A stretch of 64,000 nucleotides of DNA from an uncultured Eubacteriales bacterium (GTDB taxonomy: Bacteria; Bacillota; Clostridia; Lachnospirales; Cellulosilyticaceae), in contig URVM01000008.1 in assembly GCA_900551325.1 (NCBI GenBank), positions 1 to 64,000 of the forward strand. Reading direction: 5' to 3'. Each line of letters starts with the position of its first letter. Position 1 is the first letter of the stretch. This document shows positions 52,199-61,441 of this stretch, one piece after another. Both the position numbers and the translations under genes were made by a program. Under the pieces are notes generated by a model. That model had not been told where the DNA came from and did no database searches. It saw only the letters and a program-made list of their open reading frames with translations.

Positions 52199-53041
52199 AT
52201 GAGTAAATTTGCATGTATATATTTTATACAAGATAATATAATAGTATCTAAAGATAGGTCTTTTATAAAAAAGCATCCTAAAATAACTATTGAATCAGTG
52301 TGGTATAAAGATATAGAAAGCTACAAAGTTAATATTTACTCCACATTTCAAACATTTACATCTAAAGATTGGCAGTACTTAGAGAATCAACTTATACTAA
52401 AAGACGTAGAATATGTATATATGCCAGGAAAAGGTAAAACAGGTCAGTTATTTGAAGAAATCTTAATAGTAGATGGACGTGAAATTTTACCTTTAACTTC
52501 CTATTATATATTAGAATATATTAACAGGTATAAATTAATCTTTAAGGATAGACTAAGTGCAAAAATAGGTGTTATTGCAGGTGAAGTGGAAGAAACAATA
52601 GACCTTATTAAAAGTATTATGGATGATGTAACAGACTTAACTTTATTTGTAGGAAATCCTTTAGTTTACAAAGATATAGTGATAGCTTTACGTGCTAAGA
52701 AACAACTTAAAATAAGAGCAGTTAAGCCTAATGAGCCTTTACTAAGGGAGATGGATATTGTATTTGATTTGAAAACAAGCGGTATACATGCAGGGTGGTG
52801 TGATCCTAAAGCTATATATATTGATTATAGAAATAAAACCTTACGTCATATGAAACAGTTAGAGGGGCCACTCCCTAGCATATGGTATGGATTTGATATA
52901 ATATGGGAAGGTCGGTCTATAGAAATACCTATACTACAAATGTTATTAGGTATACAAGGTTTAACCGGCAGTATATTACGAAGAGAATTTAAGCATTTAA
53001 ACTTAAGTATAGCAGGTGTCCATGCAAGGCGCATAAGTTGA
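52199..53041 (+). CDS. Uncharacterised 280-residue protein between dus and greA
   Basis: I do not recognise this protein. It starts MSKFACIYFIQDNIIVS and has no signal peptide or membrane segment. An alternating hydrophobic mid-region (AKIGVIAGEVEETIDLIKSIMDD, LTLFVGNPLVYKDIVIAL) suggests an alpha/beta Rossmann-like core at about 120-185. The C-terminal half contains SGIHAGWCDPKAIYIDY and ends SIAGVHARRIS. No known catalytic motif is evident. GGGGGAC precedes the ATG. Its stop codon lies inside the -35 element of the next promoter. Confidence 0.75.
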   Translation: MSKFACIYFIQDNIIVSKDRSFIKKHPKITIESVWYKDIESYKVNIYSTFQTFTSKDWQYLENQLILKDVEYVYMPGKGKTGQLFEEILIVDGREILPLTSYYILEYINRYKLIFKDRLSAKIGVIAGEVEETIDLIKSIMDDVTDLTLFVGNPLVYKDIVIALRAKKQLKIRAVKPNEPLLREMDIVFDLKTSGIHAGWCDPKAIYIDYRNKTLRHMKQLEGPLPSIWYGFDIIWEGRSIEIPILQMLLGIQGLTGSILRREFKHLNLSIAGVHARRIS

Positions 53042-53066
53042 CATCTAGCCTATAGTGGGTTATAAT
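53038..53066 (+). promoter_or_regulatory. Perfect-consensus promoter of greA-lysS
   Basis: TTGACA (53038-53043) and TATAAT (53061-53066) both match the sigma-A consensus exactly, with the optimal 17-nt spacing. The TGA stop of the upstream gene (53039-53041) is within the -35 hexamer. Confidence 0.9.
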
Positions 53067-53112
53067 TTTAAAATTAATAGTTGAATGCGCTTTAGAAAGG
53101 GAGTATTTTAAA

Positions 53113-53595
53113 ATGGCAGAGAAACAAATATTACTCACATATGAGGGGATTAAAGCTTTAGAAAAAGAACTTGAAGATCTCAAAACAGTTGAACGTAATA
53201 AAGTAGCTATTGAATTGAAAGAAGCTAGAGCACAAGGTGATTTATCTGAAAATGCTGAGTATGATGCAGCTAAAGATAGACAAGCAGAAATCGAATCACG
53301 TATTGTGGAAATCGAAAAGATGCTTAAAAATGTTGTAGTAATTGATGCAGATGATGAAGAAGTTGCTGATAAAGTTAAACCAGGTCATAAAGTAAGACTT
53401 TTAGATCATACATTTGAAGAAGAAGTAGAATACCAAATTGTAGGTTCTACAGAAGCAGATCCTGTTAATGGCAAGATTTCAAATGAGTCATTAGTAGGTT
53501 CAGCACTTATTGGACGCCAAGTAGGCGATGAAATCGTTGTAGAAACTGAATTTGGAGTAGATCGTTATACAATTTTAGCTATATCAACTAACTAA
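53113..53595 (+). CDS. greA: Transcription elongation factor GreA
   Basis: This 160-residue factor rescues backtracked RNA polymerase by stimulating transcript cleavage. The N-terminal coiled coil (1-75) carries ARAQGDLSENAEYDAAK, with the acidic tip residues needed for cleavage. The C-terminal FKBP-like domain (80-158) follows. Length is typical. It is transcribed from a consensus promoter with lysS 32 nt downstream. Confidence 0.98.
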   Translation: MAEKQILLTYEGIKALEKELEDLKTVERNKVAIELKEARAQGDLSENAEYDAAKDRQAEIESRIVEIEKMLKNVVVIDADDEEVADKVKPGHKVRLLDHTFEEEVEYQIVGSTEADPVNGKISNESLVGSALIGRQVGDEIVVETEFGVDRYTILAISTN

Positions 53596-53627
53596 AGATT
53601 AAGTTGAAGTGCGGAGGAGGAAAAATT

Positions 53628-55127
53628 TTGTCAGAAGTAGAACAAAACTTAGCAGAACAAAGTATAAATGTAAATGAATTAATTAAAGTGCGTCATGATA
53701 AGTTAAAGGAATTACAAGAAAAGGGCAAAGATCCATTTCACATTACAAAATTTGATGTAGATGCACATAGCCAAGATATCATCAATAATTTTGAAGAGAT
53801 GGAAGGCAAAGTGGTTACAATTGCTGGACGTATTATGGCAAAAAGAGATATGGGTAAAGCTTCATTTATTCATATTCAAGACCAACAAGGTAGAGTTCAA
53901 TCTTATGTAAGAAAAGATGAACTTGGTGAAGAGGACTATGCTGAATTTAAGAAATACGATATGGGTGATATTGTAGGTATTAAAGGCCTTGTGTTTAGAA
54001 CACAAAAAGGTGAAATTTCTGTGCGTGCACAAGAAGTTACACTTTTATCAAAGAGTCTTCAAATTCTTCCAGAAAAATATCATGGATTAAAGGATACAGA
54101 AGTACGTTATAGACAACGCTACCTTGATCTTATTGTAAATCCAGAAGTTAAAGATGCATTTGTTAAGCGTTCTATGATTATTCGTGAAATCCGTAGCTTC
54201 CTTGATCAAAGAAGTTTCTTAGAAGTTGAAACACCAGTACTTCACTCTATTGCAGGTGGTGCAGCAGCACGTCCATTCATTACACACCACAATGCATTAG
54301 ATATTGATATGTATATGCGTATTGCTCTTGAACTTCACCTTAAACGTCTTATCGTAGGTGGATTTGATAGAGTATATGAAATTGGACGTGTATTCCGTAA
54401 TGAAGGTATGTCAGTAAGACATAACCCAGAGTTTACACTTCTTGAACTTTATCAAGCATATGCAGACTACGAAGATATTATGAACCTTACAGAAGAACTT
54501 ATTAGACACGTAGCTGTAGCAGTAAATGGTAGCGCAGTAGTCGAGTTCAATGGTGTAACAATCGATCTTGAAAAACCATTTGCTAGATTATCAATGGTTG
54601 ATGCTGTAAAACAATACGCAAACGTAGACTTTAGAGCAGTTAAAGATGTTGAAGAAGCAAGAGCACTTGCTAAAGAGCACCACATTGAATTTGAAGAGCG
54701 TCATGGAAAAGGTGATATCCTTAACTTATTCTTCGAGCATTATGTAGAAGAACACCTTATCCAACCAACATTCATTACAGAACATCCAGTAGATATTTCA
54801 CCACTTTCAAAACGTAAACCAAATGATCCAGAGTACACAGAAAGATTTGAGTTATTTATCATTGGTCGTGAACACGCTAATGCATTCTCAGAGCTTAATG
54901 ACCCAATCGATCAAAGAGGACGTTTCATGCACCAAGAAGAACTTCGTGCAGCAGGTGATGATGAAGCTACAGAAATGGATGAAGACTTCCTTACAGCACT
55001 TGAATATGGTATGCCACCAACAGGCGGTTTAGGAATTGGTATTGACCGTTTAGTAATGCTTCTTACTGATTCTTACTCAATCCGTGACGTATTATTATTC
55101 CCAACAATGAAACCAATTAACGAATAA
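53628..55127 (+). CDS. lysS: Lysyl-tRNA synthetase, class II
   Basis: This 499-residue enzyme has an N-terminal OB-fold anticodon-binding domain (about 50-170; VTIAGRIMAKRDMGKASFIHIQD) and a class II catalytic domain. Motif 2 is FRNEGMSVRHNPEFTLLELYQAY and motif 3 is GGLGIGIDRLVMLLT. A TTG start at 53628 is used, with GGAGGAGG 7 nt upstream; the earlier TTG at 53604 overlaps that region. It ends the conserved central cluster. Confidence 0.97.
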   Translation: MSEVEQNLAEQSINVNELIKVRHDKLKELQEKGKDPFHITKFDVDAHSQDIINNFEEMEGKVVTIAGRIMAKRDMGKASFIHIQDQQGRVQSYVRKDELGEEDYAEFKKYDMGDIVGIKGLVFRTQKGEISVRAQEVTLLSKSLQILPEKYHGLKDTEVRYRQRYLDLIVNPEVKDAFVKRSMIIREIRSFLDQRSFLEVETPVLHSIAGGAAARPFITHHNALDIDMYMRIALELHLKRLIVGGFDRVYEIGRVFRNEGMSVRHNPEFTLLELYQAYADYEDIMNLTEELIRHVAVAVNGSAVVEFNGVTIDLEKPFARLSMVDAVKQYANVDFRAVKDVEEARALAKEHHIEFEERHGKGDILNLFFEHYVEEHLIQPTFITEHPVDISPLSKRKPNDPEYTERFELFIIGREHANAFSELNDPIDQRGRFMHQEELRAAGDDEATEMDEDFLTALEYGMPPTGGLGIGIDRLVMLLTDSYSIRDVLLFPTMKPINE

Positions 55128-55137
55128 AATAAATAAC

Positions 55138-55182
55138 AATCCCCCTAAAATGACTTAATAAAGTTGTTCTAGGGGGATTATT
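55138..55182 (+). terminator. Terminator of greA-lysS
   Basis: AATCCCCCTA (55138-55147) and TAGGGGGATT (55170-55179) form a strong stem with a long loop. The following sequence is T-rich rather than a pure T run. Confidence 0.7.
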
Positions 55183-55301
55183 TATATTTAAGATAATTAT
55201 TTATTTCAAATATTAATATATATATTTAAAAAATAAATAAAATGTGTTAGAATAAAATGCAATATTCGACAAATTATATTCATTTATAAAGGATAGGTAA
55301 A

Positions 55302-56198
55302 ATGGAATTTAAACAATTACAGTCATTTGTAGCCGTAGTCAAATACCAGAGCTTTACTATTGCAGCAGAAAAGCTACAGATGTCACAACCAACTATAAGT
55401 ACACATATTAGAATGCTAGAGGAGGAACTTTATTCCCCGCTAGTTATTCGTACAACAAAAAGTCTTGAGATTACACCTAAGGGGTGGGAGTTATATGAGT
55501 GCGCATTAAATATTTTATGCCTAAAGGATAATCTTATTCAAAGCTGGGTAGAAAATAAGAAGCAGAAGCTTCATCTAGGGGCATCTACTATTCCATCTGC
55601 ATATATTTTGCCAGAAATACTTCCAAGCTTTATAAAGGAATTTCCAGATGTAAACTTTGTTATTAGCCAAAGTGATAGTGGAGGTATTATTAAAGAAGTA
55701 CGTAATGGAACCTACCATGTTGGATTAATTGGAATGCATTGTGAAGATGAACTATTAACCTGTATTCCATTTTACCAAGATAGGATGGTGCTTATTACGC
55801 CTGTTAATGAGCACTATCTTGCTATGAAGGAGCAGGAGGATGTATCTTTAAGCACTCTTCTTAGTGAGCCTATTATTTTAAGAGAAGATGGAAGTGGAAG
55901 TAAAAAAAGTACAGATCTTTTCTTTCAGAGTTTAGGGATTTATGAAGGTAGTCTTAATGTAACAGCACAAATTAATGATACAGAAGCAATTAAAAATCTT
56001 GTGGCTGGAGGGCTGGGTATTTCCATTATTTCAAGAAAGGCAGCAAAGAACTTTATCGAAGAGAAGAAAGTACTTATGTTTGAATTACCAGAAAAAGTGG
56101 CAGCAAGAACTCTTTATATAGTTTTCCAGAAGAACTTTATACTTAAGCCTTACGTAAAATCCTTTATCGAATATGTAGAAAAATATTATCAACAATAA
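55302..56198 (+). CDS. LysR-family transcriptional regulator
   Basis: This 298-residue LysR protein has the N-terminal winged helix (MEFKQLQSFVAVVKYQSFTIAAEKLQMSQPTIST, 1-60) and a periplasmic-binding-protein-like effector domain (about 90-295) resembling CysB/CysL-type sensors (LHLGASTIPSAYILPEILP). It reads in the same direction as the selenium/activase cluster, only 15 nt ahead of it, which is unusual for LysR and suggests co-transcription or autoregulation of the whole unit. Its effector may be a sulfur or selenium compound (inference). Confidence 0.9.
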   Translation: MEFKQLQSFVAVVKYQSFTIAAEKLQMSQPTISTHIRMLEEELYSPLVIRTTKSLEITPKGWELYECALNILCLKDNLIQSWVENKKQKLHLGASTIPSAYILPEILPSFIKEFPDVNFVISQSDSGGIIKEVRNGTYHVGLIGMHCEDELLTCIPFYQDRMVLITPVNEHYLAMKEQEDVSLSTLLSEPIILREDGSGSKKSTDLFFQSLGIYEGSLNVTAQINDTEAIKNLVAGGLGISIISRKAAKNFIEEKKVLMFELPEKVAARTLYIVFQKNFILKPYVKSFIEYVEKYYQQ

Positions 56199-56213
56199 AA
56201 GGGGAAAATAATC

Positions 56214-57362
56214 ATGTTAAAATTACCAAGTAACTTTGAAACATATGCAGATGCTAGAAAAGCAGGGTTTTTAAAAATGAAGGAAATAAAAGAAAATGGG
56301 GCGCGTGTAGTAGGAATTTTTTGTACTTTTGTTCCTTATGAATTAATATTAGCAGCAGGTGGAGTCGCTATACCTCTTTGTGCTTCTAGTGATGAGCCAA
56401 TTAGTGCAGCAGAAGCAGATTTACCAAGAAACTTATGTCCGTTAATTAAAGCAAGTTATGGGTTTGCACTTACAGACACATGTCCATATTTTTATTTCTC
56501 AGATTTTATTGTTGGTGAGACTACATGTGATGGAAAGAAAAAGATGTTTGAACTTATGAATAACATTAAGGAAACTTATGTTATGCAACTACCATCTGAT
56601 AGAAGTGAAACGTCTCTAGATGTATGGGAAAAAGAAATTAAGAGATTTTGGACTAAGCTAGAAGACTTTTATGGTATCAAGATTACAGAAGAAGATGTAA
56701 AAAAAGCTATTGAAATAAAGAATAAAGAACGTGATGTAATGCTTAAGTTCTTAGAGCTAGGGAAACTGAACCCAGCACCAATATCTGGATATGAAATCGG
56801 AACACGTTTAGATGCTCTAGGATTTACACCAGATATAGAAGAAAGATGCCGTGTTATAGAAGAAAGAACAAAAGAGGTTATCCTTGATTGGGAAGCGAAT
56901 TATAAAGGGAAAAAATCTTCTCGTCCTCGTATCTTAGTAACAGGCTGTCCAAATAGTGGGGTACGTGACAAGATTATTAAGGCTATAGAAGAATTAGGTG
57001 CTGATGTAGTAGCCTTTGATAGTTGTAATGGAACACGTGAAAAAATAGAAAAAGTAGATACAAATTTACCAGTAACAAGAGCATTAGCTGAAAAATATTT
57101 AAATATTAACTGTTCAGTTATGAGTCCAAATAATTGCCGTATGGACTATATTAGTGATATGATTGATGAGTATGAAGTAGATGGTGTCCTAGAAATTATT
57201 TTACAAGCATGTCATACATATGCTATTGAAGCACATCATGTAAAACAAACAGTAACAGCAAAAGGTATCCCTTATTTAAATATTGAGACTGACTATTCTA
57301 AAGCTGATAGTGGACAAATAGGTACACGTTTAGAAGCATTTTTGGAGACGATTGAAAAATGA
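56214..57362 (+). CDS. 2-hydroxyacyl-CoA dehydratase-family (double-cubane cluster protein type)
   Basis: This 382-residue protein belongs to the HgdB/FldB-YjiM family. Conserved cysteines are Cys37, Cys56, Cys75 (NLCPLIK), Cys90 (DTCPYF) and Cys105 (ETTCDGKKK), consistent with Fe-S cluster binding. Single-subunit members with an adjacent activase have been shown to hold a double-cubane [8Fe-9S] cluster and reduce small molecules at very low potential. No second dehydratase subunit or CoA-transferase is nearby, favouring that reductase type over amino-acid fermentation. Its stop codon overlaps the activase start by 4 nt. Confidence 0.88.
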   Translation: MLKLPSNFETYADARKAGFLKMKEIKENGARVVGIFCTFVPYELILAAGGVAIPLCASSDEPISAAEADLPRNLCPLIKASYGFALTDTCPYFYFSDFIVGETTCDGKKKMFELMNNIKETYVMQLPSDRSETSLDVWEKEIKRFWTKLEDFYGIKITEEDVKKAIEIKNKERDVMLKFLELGKLNPAPISGYEIGTRLDALGFTPDIEERCRVIEERTKEVILDWEANYKGKKSSRPRILVTGCPNSGVRDKIIKAIEELGADVVAFDSCNGTREKIEKVDTNLPVTRALAEKYLNINCSVMSPNNCRMDYISDMIDEYEVDGVLEIILQACHTYAIEAHHVKQTVTAKGIPYLNIETDYSKADSGQIGTRLEAFLETIEK

Positions 57363-58159
57363 TAGAAGTAAATAAGAAATACTATGTTGGAATTGATATA
57401 GGTTCTACTGCAGCTAAAATTGTAGTATTAGATGAAAATACTATAGTAGATAAATTTACCCTTCCAACAGGTTGGAGTGGCAAAGAAGCTGCACAATCTA
57501 TTTATAAGCATTTAGAAGATAAGGGGTATTGTACAGATGATGCTATGACCTGTGTAGCTACAGGTTATGGTAGAATATGTGTAGATTATGCAAATAAAGT
57601 AGTAACAGAGATAACATGCCATGGTAAAGGTGGCTGGGCTTTATTTAAGAAAGACTGTACTATTATTGATGTAGGTGGTCAGGACACAAAGATTATTACA
57701 GTGGAAAATGGACAAGTTAAAGATTTTTTAATGAATGATAAATGTGCAGCTGGCACAGGAAAATTCATTGAAGTAATGGCTATGCGATTAGGTGCTTCAC
57801 TAGATGAGTTTTATGAAATGGCAAAGAAAGGTAATCCTTTAGCCATTAGTGCTATGTGTACAGTTTTTGCTGAATCAGAGGTGATTAGCCATATAGGTGC
57901 AGGTGAGAAACGTGAAGATATTGCAGCAGGAGTTATACATTCTGTAGCAACACGTGTAGCACATTTATGTACACGTCATGGCATTATAAATCAGGTTGTT
58001 CTAACAGGAGGCCTATGTGATAGTCCATACTTTTTACAAGTCCTAGCACAAAAGCTAGACAAGGAAGTAGTAACACATCCATTTGCTAGATATGCAGGAG
58101 CTTTAGGAGCGGCCCTTACGGCACTTCGAAAGAACTCTATTGACTTAGGAAATGATTAA
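57359..58159 (+). CDS. Acyl-CoA dehydratase activase (ATP-dependent reductase component)
   Basis: This 266-residue ASKHA-fold ATPase (HgdC/YjiL-like) is a homodimer that transfers an ATP-energised electron to its partner. The phosphate loop GIDIGSTAAK is at residues 11-20. VGGQDTKII, Cys129 in DKCAAGTGKF and Cys167 in AMCTVFAESE correspond to the bridging [4Fe-4S] cluster ligands. LTGGLCDSPY is the adenosine motif. ATGA overlap with the preceding gene indicates translational coupling. A flavodoxin or ferredoxin donor is not encoded in the window. Confidence 0.93.
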   Translation: MIEVNKKYYVGIDIGSTAAKIVVLDENTIVDKFTLPTGWSGKEAAQSIYKHLEDKGYCTDDAMTCVATGYGRICVDYANKVVTEITCHGKGGWALFKKDCTIIDVGGQDTKIITVENGQVKDFLMNDKCAAGTGKFIEVMAMRLGASLDEFYEMAKKGNPLAISAMCTVFAESEVISHIGAGEKREDIAAGVIHSVATRVAHLCTRHGIINQVVLTGGLCDSPYFLQVLAQKLDKEVVTHPFARYAGALGAALTALRKNSIDLGND

Positions 58160-58217
58160 ATAATAAAGTACATGCTGTTACTACATCATAAAATACTTAG
58201 AAGGAAGGCGTATAATA

Positions 58218-59243
58218 ATGGACGAGAAAATAGTATTTTGCAAAAGTGGAGGCTGTACTGCAAAATTAGGGGCAGGTGTACTCAGTAGAGTTTTAGAAAG
58301 ACTGCCTAAAGGTCCAGATGATGAGAATTTATTAATTGGATATGACAGCAAAGATGATGCTGCAGTATATAAAGTTTCTGATGACGTAGCTATTGTACAA
58401 ACGCTTGATTTCTTTCCACCTATGGTAGAAGATCCTTATACTTTTGGAAAGATTGCAGCTACAAATTCATTAAGTGATATTTATGCTATGGGTGGGGAAG
58501 TAAAGACTGCCCTCAATATTGTATGTTTTCCAGAGACTATGGACCTTAATATCTTAGGTGAAATTATGCGTGGTGGTTCAGAAAAGGTGATAGAAGCTGG
58601 TGGTACATTAGTAGGTGGGCACTCTATAGCAGATACTGATGTGAAGTATGGCTTATCAGTAAATGGTGTAGTACATCCAGATAAGATCTATGCTAACAAT
58701 ACAGGTCAGCCAGGAGATAAATTAATCCTGACTAAAAAGCTAGGTGTAGGTATTGTATGTACTGCTGATCGAGTAGGGCAAGCATCTAAAGAGGCAATGG
58801 AAGAAGCTATTAACTCCATGACTACTTTAAATAAATACGCTGCAGAAATTAGCAAAAATTATGAGGTACATGCTTGTACAGATGTAACAGGTTTTAGCTT
58901 CCTAGGACATTTACATGAAATGATGGATGATAAGCTTTCTTGCTATATTTATGCAGATCAAGTACCTGTTATTGAAGAAGCCATTGATTATGCTAATGAA
59001 TTTTTAATAACAGCAGCAGGACAAAAAAATCGTAATCATGTAGGACATTATGTAACTTTTGAAAACATTCCTTTTGCTATGGAAGAAATACTATTTGATC
59101 CTCAAACATCAGGTGGTTTATTAATAGCTGTTAAAGGTAGTGAAGCGGATGCTTTAGTAACAGAACTACAAGAAGCAGGACTTCCAGCACAAATTGTAGG
59201 AGAAATTATTCCAAAAGAAGATAGAGAAATCATCGTAAAATAA
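58218..59243 (+). CDS. selD: Selenide, water dikinase
   Basis: This 341-residue enzyme makes selenophosphate from selenide and ATP for selenocysteine, selenouridine or the Se-cofactor of molybdenum hydroxylases. The active-site Cys13 and Lys16 lie in SGGCTAK, matching Cys17/Lys20 of the E. coli enzyme. It is a Cys form, not selenocysteine. DDAAVYKV, the ATNSLSDIYAMGG ATP-binding segment and LLIAV near the C-terminus fit AIR-synthase-type SelD. AAGGAAGG precedes the ATG. No selA, selB or selC is in the window. Confidence 0.96.
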   Translation: MDEKIVFCKSGGCTAKLGAGVLSRVLERLPKGPDDENLLIGYDSKDDAAVYKVSDDVAIVQTLDFFPPMVEDPYTFGKIAATNSLSDIYAMGGEVKTALNIVCFPETMDLNILGEIMRGGSEKVIEAGGTLVGGHSIADTDVKYGLSVNGVVHPDKIYANNTGQPGDKLILTKKLGVGIVCTADRVGQASKEAMEEAINSMTTLNKYAAEISKNYEVHACTDVTGFSFLGHLHEMMDDKLSCYIYADQVPVIEEAIDYANEFLITAAGQKNRNHVGHYVTFENIPFAMEEILFDPQTSGGLLIAVKGSEADALVTELQEAGLPAQIVGEIIPKEDREIIVK

Positions 59244-59276
59244 TGGTAAGAACCTATAGAAAGATGAGGTGTAAAC

Positions 59277-59912
59277 ATGATTAAAGTTAATGCAATGGGT
59301 GATACTTGCCCAATTCCAGTAGTGAAAACAAAAAATGCTATTAAAGAATTAAATGGACAAGGACAAGTTGAAGTACTAGTAGATAATGAAATTGCTGTAC
59401 AAAACCTAACTAAAATGGCAAACCAAAAAGGCTATGGAGTAGCCTCCGAGAAGCTAGAAGATCATAAGTTTAAAGTAGTTATGACTATAGAAGGGGAAGC
59501 ATCAAGTGTACAAGGGACATCTACAGTGGGTAATGAAATTCTTGTAGAAGAAACTTTATGCATTCCAGATGCAAGAAAAAATACTGTAGTTGTTATTTCA
59601 ACAAATAAGATGGGAGAAGGCAGTGAAGAACTAGGGGCTACCCTTATGAAAGGTTTCATCTACGCTTTAGCACAGCAAGATGAACTACCATCTGCAATAC
59701 TCTTTTATAATGGAGGAGCCCATTTAACATGTACGGATTCACCTACTTTAGAGGATTTAAAATCACTAGAAGCTGAGGGTGTAGAAATCCTTACTTGTGG
59801 AGCTTGCCTTGATTACTATGGTCTTACTGATAAGCTTCAGGTGGGAAGTGTAACAAATATGTATACAATAGTAGAAAAAATGACTCAGGCAGGATTAATT
59901 ATTAAGCCATGA
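59277..59912 (+). CDS. yedF: Sulfurtransferase-like selenium metabolism protein YedF
   Basis: This 211-residue protein has two domains. The N-terminal TusA-like domain (1-75) has the persulfide Cys11 in CPIPVVKTK. The C-terminal DsrE-like domain (about 95-210) carries Cys174 and Cys177 (CGAC). This fused form is associated with SelD-encoding genomes and is thought to carry selenium. It lies between selD and a cysteine desulfurase and overlaps the latter by 4 nt. Confidence 0.93.
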   Translation: MIKVNAMGDTCPIPVVKTKNAIKELNGQGQVEVLVDNEIAVQNLTKMANQKGYGVASEKLEDHKFKVVMTIEGEASSVQGTSTVGNEILVEETLCIPDARKNTVVVISTNKMGEGSEELGATLMKGFIYALAQQDELPSAILFYNGGAHLTCTDSPTLEDLKSLEAEGVEILTCGACLDYYGLTDKLQVGSVTNMYTIVEKMTQAGLIIKP

Positions 59913-61045
59913 TCTATTTTGATACTGCAGCAACTGCCTTTCATAAGCCACCAGAAGTAGAAGAGGCAGTTATTCGTGCTTTTCATACCATAGGCAATTC
60001 TGGCAGAGGTGCTTATAACCCAACTTTAAATGCTGCTAGATTAATCTATGATACAAGAGAAAAGCTAGCAAAGCTTTTCGGGGTTCAAGACCCAACGAGA
60101 ATAGCTTTTACAGCCAATGCAACAGAAGCTTTAAATATAGCTATTCAAGGTTTGATAGAACAGGGTGACCATGTGATTACAACTGTATGTGAACACAATT
60201 CTGTACTACGTCCTTTATATTTAATGGAAAAGCAAGGTACCAAAGTAACCTATATAAAAGCAGATACCTATGGTAGATTAGATTATGATGAACTAGAAAG
60301 TAGTACTAGACCAAATACAAAAGCCATTGTTATTACACATGCTTCTAACCTAACAGGTAATGTAACAGATATAAAACGTGTATCAGCTCTTGCTAAAAAA
60401 CAAGGCATACTACTTATTGTGGATGCTTCTCAAACAGCAGGGACTATACCTATTCATGTAGAAGAAATGGGTATAGATGTACTTTGCTTTACAGGTCATA
60501 AAGGACTCATGGGACCACAAGGTACAGGTGGTATTTATGTAAGAGAAGATGTAGAGATCAATCCCTTTAAGGTAGGTGGAAGTGGTTTTCATAGTTTTGC
60601 TAAGGAACATCCAAATATGATGCCTACAGCTTTAGAAGCAGGTACTTTAAATGGTCATGGTATTGCAGGACTTAATGCTGCCCTTTCCTTTATTGAAAGA
60701 GTAGGTATTCAAACTATTCATAGCAAAGAAATCTCATTAGCTAAAAGATTTATTAAAGGTATCCAGTCTATAGATGGGATTAAGCTTTATGGTGATTTAG
60801 AAGCTAGCCAAAGAGCTGCTATTGTTTCACTTAATATAGGAGAGATGGATTCTTCTGTAGTCAGTGATATACTCTGGGAAGACTATGAGATTTGTGTTCG
60901 TGCAGGGGCTCACTGTGCACCGCTTATGCATGAAACATTAGGTACTGTAGAGCAAGGTACGGTGCGCTTTAGCTTTTCTTATTTTAATACAGAAGAAGAA
61001 GTGGATGAAGCTATTAAGGCTATTGGTGAAATAGCTTGTGAATAG
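59909..61045 (+). CDS. Class V aminotransferase / cysteine desulfurase
   Basis: This 378-residue PLP enzyme resembles SufS/CsdA-type desulfurases and selenocysteine lyases. PLP-binding Lys198 is in TGHKGLMGP. Catalytic Cys336 is in AGAHCAP. The N-terminus YFDTAATAFHKPPEV and NSGRGAYN are typical of the short family associated with selenium metabolism genes. Its start overlaps the yedF stop (ATGA). It probably mobilises S or Se from cysteine or selenocysteine for delivery through YedF to SelD. Confidence 0.93.
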   Translation: MIYFDTAATAFHKPPEVEEAVIRAFHTIGNSGRGAYNPTLNAARLIYDTREKLAKLFGVQDPTRIAFTANATEALNIAIQGLIEQGDHVITTVCEHNSVLRPLYLMEKQGTKVTYIKADTYGRLDYDELESSTRPNTKAIVITHASNLTGNVTDIKRVSALAKKQGILLIVDASQTAGTIPIHVEEMGIDVLCFTGHKGLMGPQGTGGIYVREDVEINPFKVGGSGFHSFAKEHPNMMPTALEAGTLNGHGIAGLNAALSFIERVGIQTIHSKEISLAKRFIKGIQSIDGIKLYGDLEASQRAAIVSLNIGEMDSSVVSDILWEDYEICVRAGAHCAPLMHETLGTVEQGTVRFSFSYFNTEEEVDEAIKAIGEIACE

Positions 61046-61066
61046 AAAGTATAATAGAGGTTTAAA

Positions 61067-61303
61067 ATGAGAGAGAAAAGAAATTATATGATTATCACCT
61101 TTCATACAACCACAGAGGCTATGGCAACAGAGAAGGTCTGTACTCAAAAAGGAATTAAAGGTAGGCTTATACCTATCCCAAGAGAGATTTCGGCTGGATG
61201 TGGCCTTGCTTGGCGTATGACTATAGAAGATTTTAATGATTTTCATGAGAAGATCGAAGAACTAGATTTAAAATATGACCAAATGGTAGAATTAATGATA
61301 TAA
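61067..61303 (+). CDS. DUF3343 putative Se/S carrier-like protein
   Basis: This 78-residue protein has the DUF3343 fold pattern: an N-terminal YMIITFHTTTEAMATEKVCTQKGI strand-helix and the key Cys45 in SAGCGLAW. DUF3343 genes often lie next to selD and yedF, and the family has been proposed as a selenium/sulfur carrier. It lies 21 nt after the desulfurase gene and is followed by a strong terminator, making it the last gene of the operon. Confidence 0.9.
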   Translation: MREKRNYMIITFHTTTEAMATEKVCTQKGIKGRLIPIPREISAGCGLAWRMTIEDFNDFHEKIEELDLKYDQMVELMI

Positions 61304-61323
61304 ATGAATAGATAAAATAAATG

Positions 61324-61368
61324 AAAGAGTCCATTTTACTTAGATTAAAAGTAAGATGGACTCTTTTT
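61324..61368 (+). terminator. Terminator of the selenium cluster
   Basis: AAAGAGTCCATTTTACTT and AAGTAAGATGGACTCTTT form a long, nearly perfect stem, with five T residues overlapping its 3' end. Confidence 0.93.
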
Positions 61369-61441
61369 AATATTTAATGATAGCTATAAAAGTAAATAAA
61401 TAACTAGTTGATTGTTTAAAATATATTCATGTAGTAGGAGG

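Noticed and set aside
53596..53627. T-box or lysine riboswitch ahead of lysS
   Set aside because: Only 32 nt separate greA and the lysS start, too short for either element.
58218..61303. Selenocysteine (in-frame TGA) in SelD or neighbours
   Set aside because: All six proteins read through without internal TGA; the SelD active-site residue is an ordinary Cys13.
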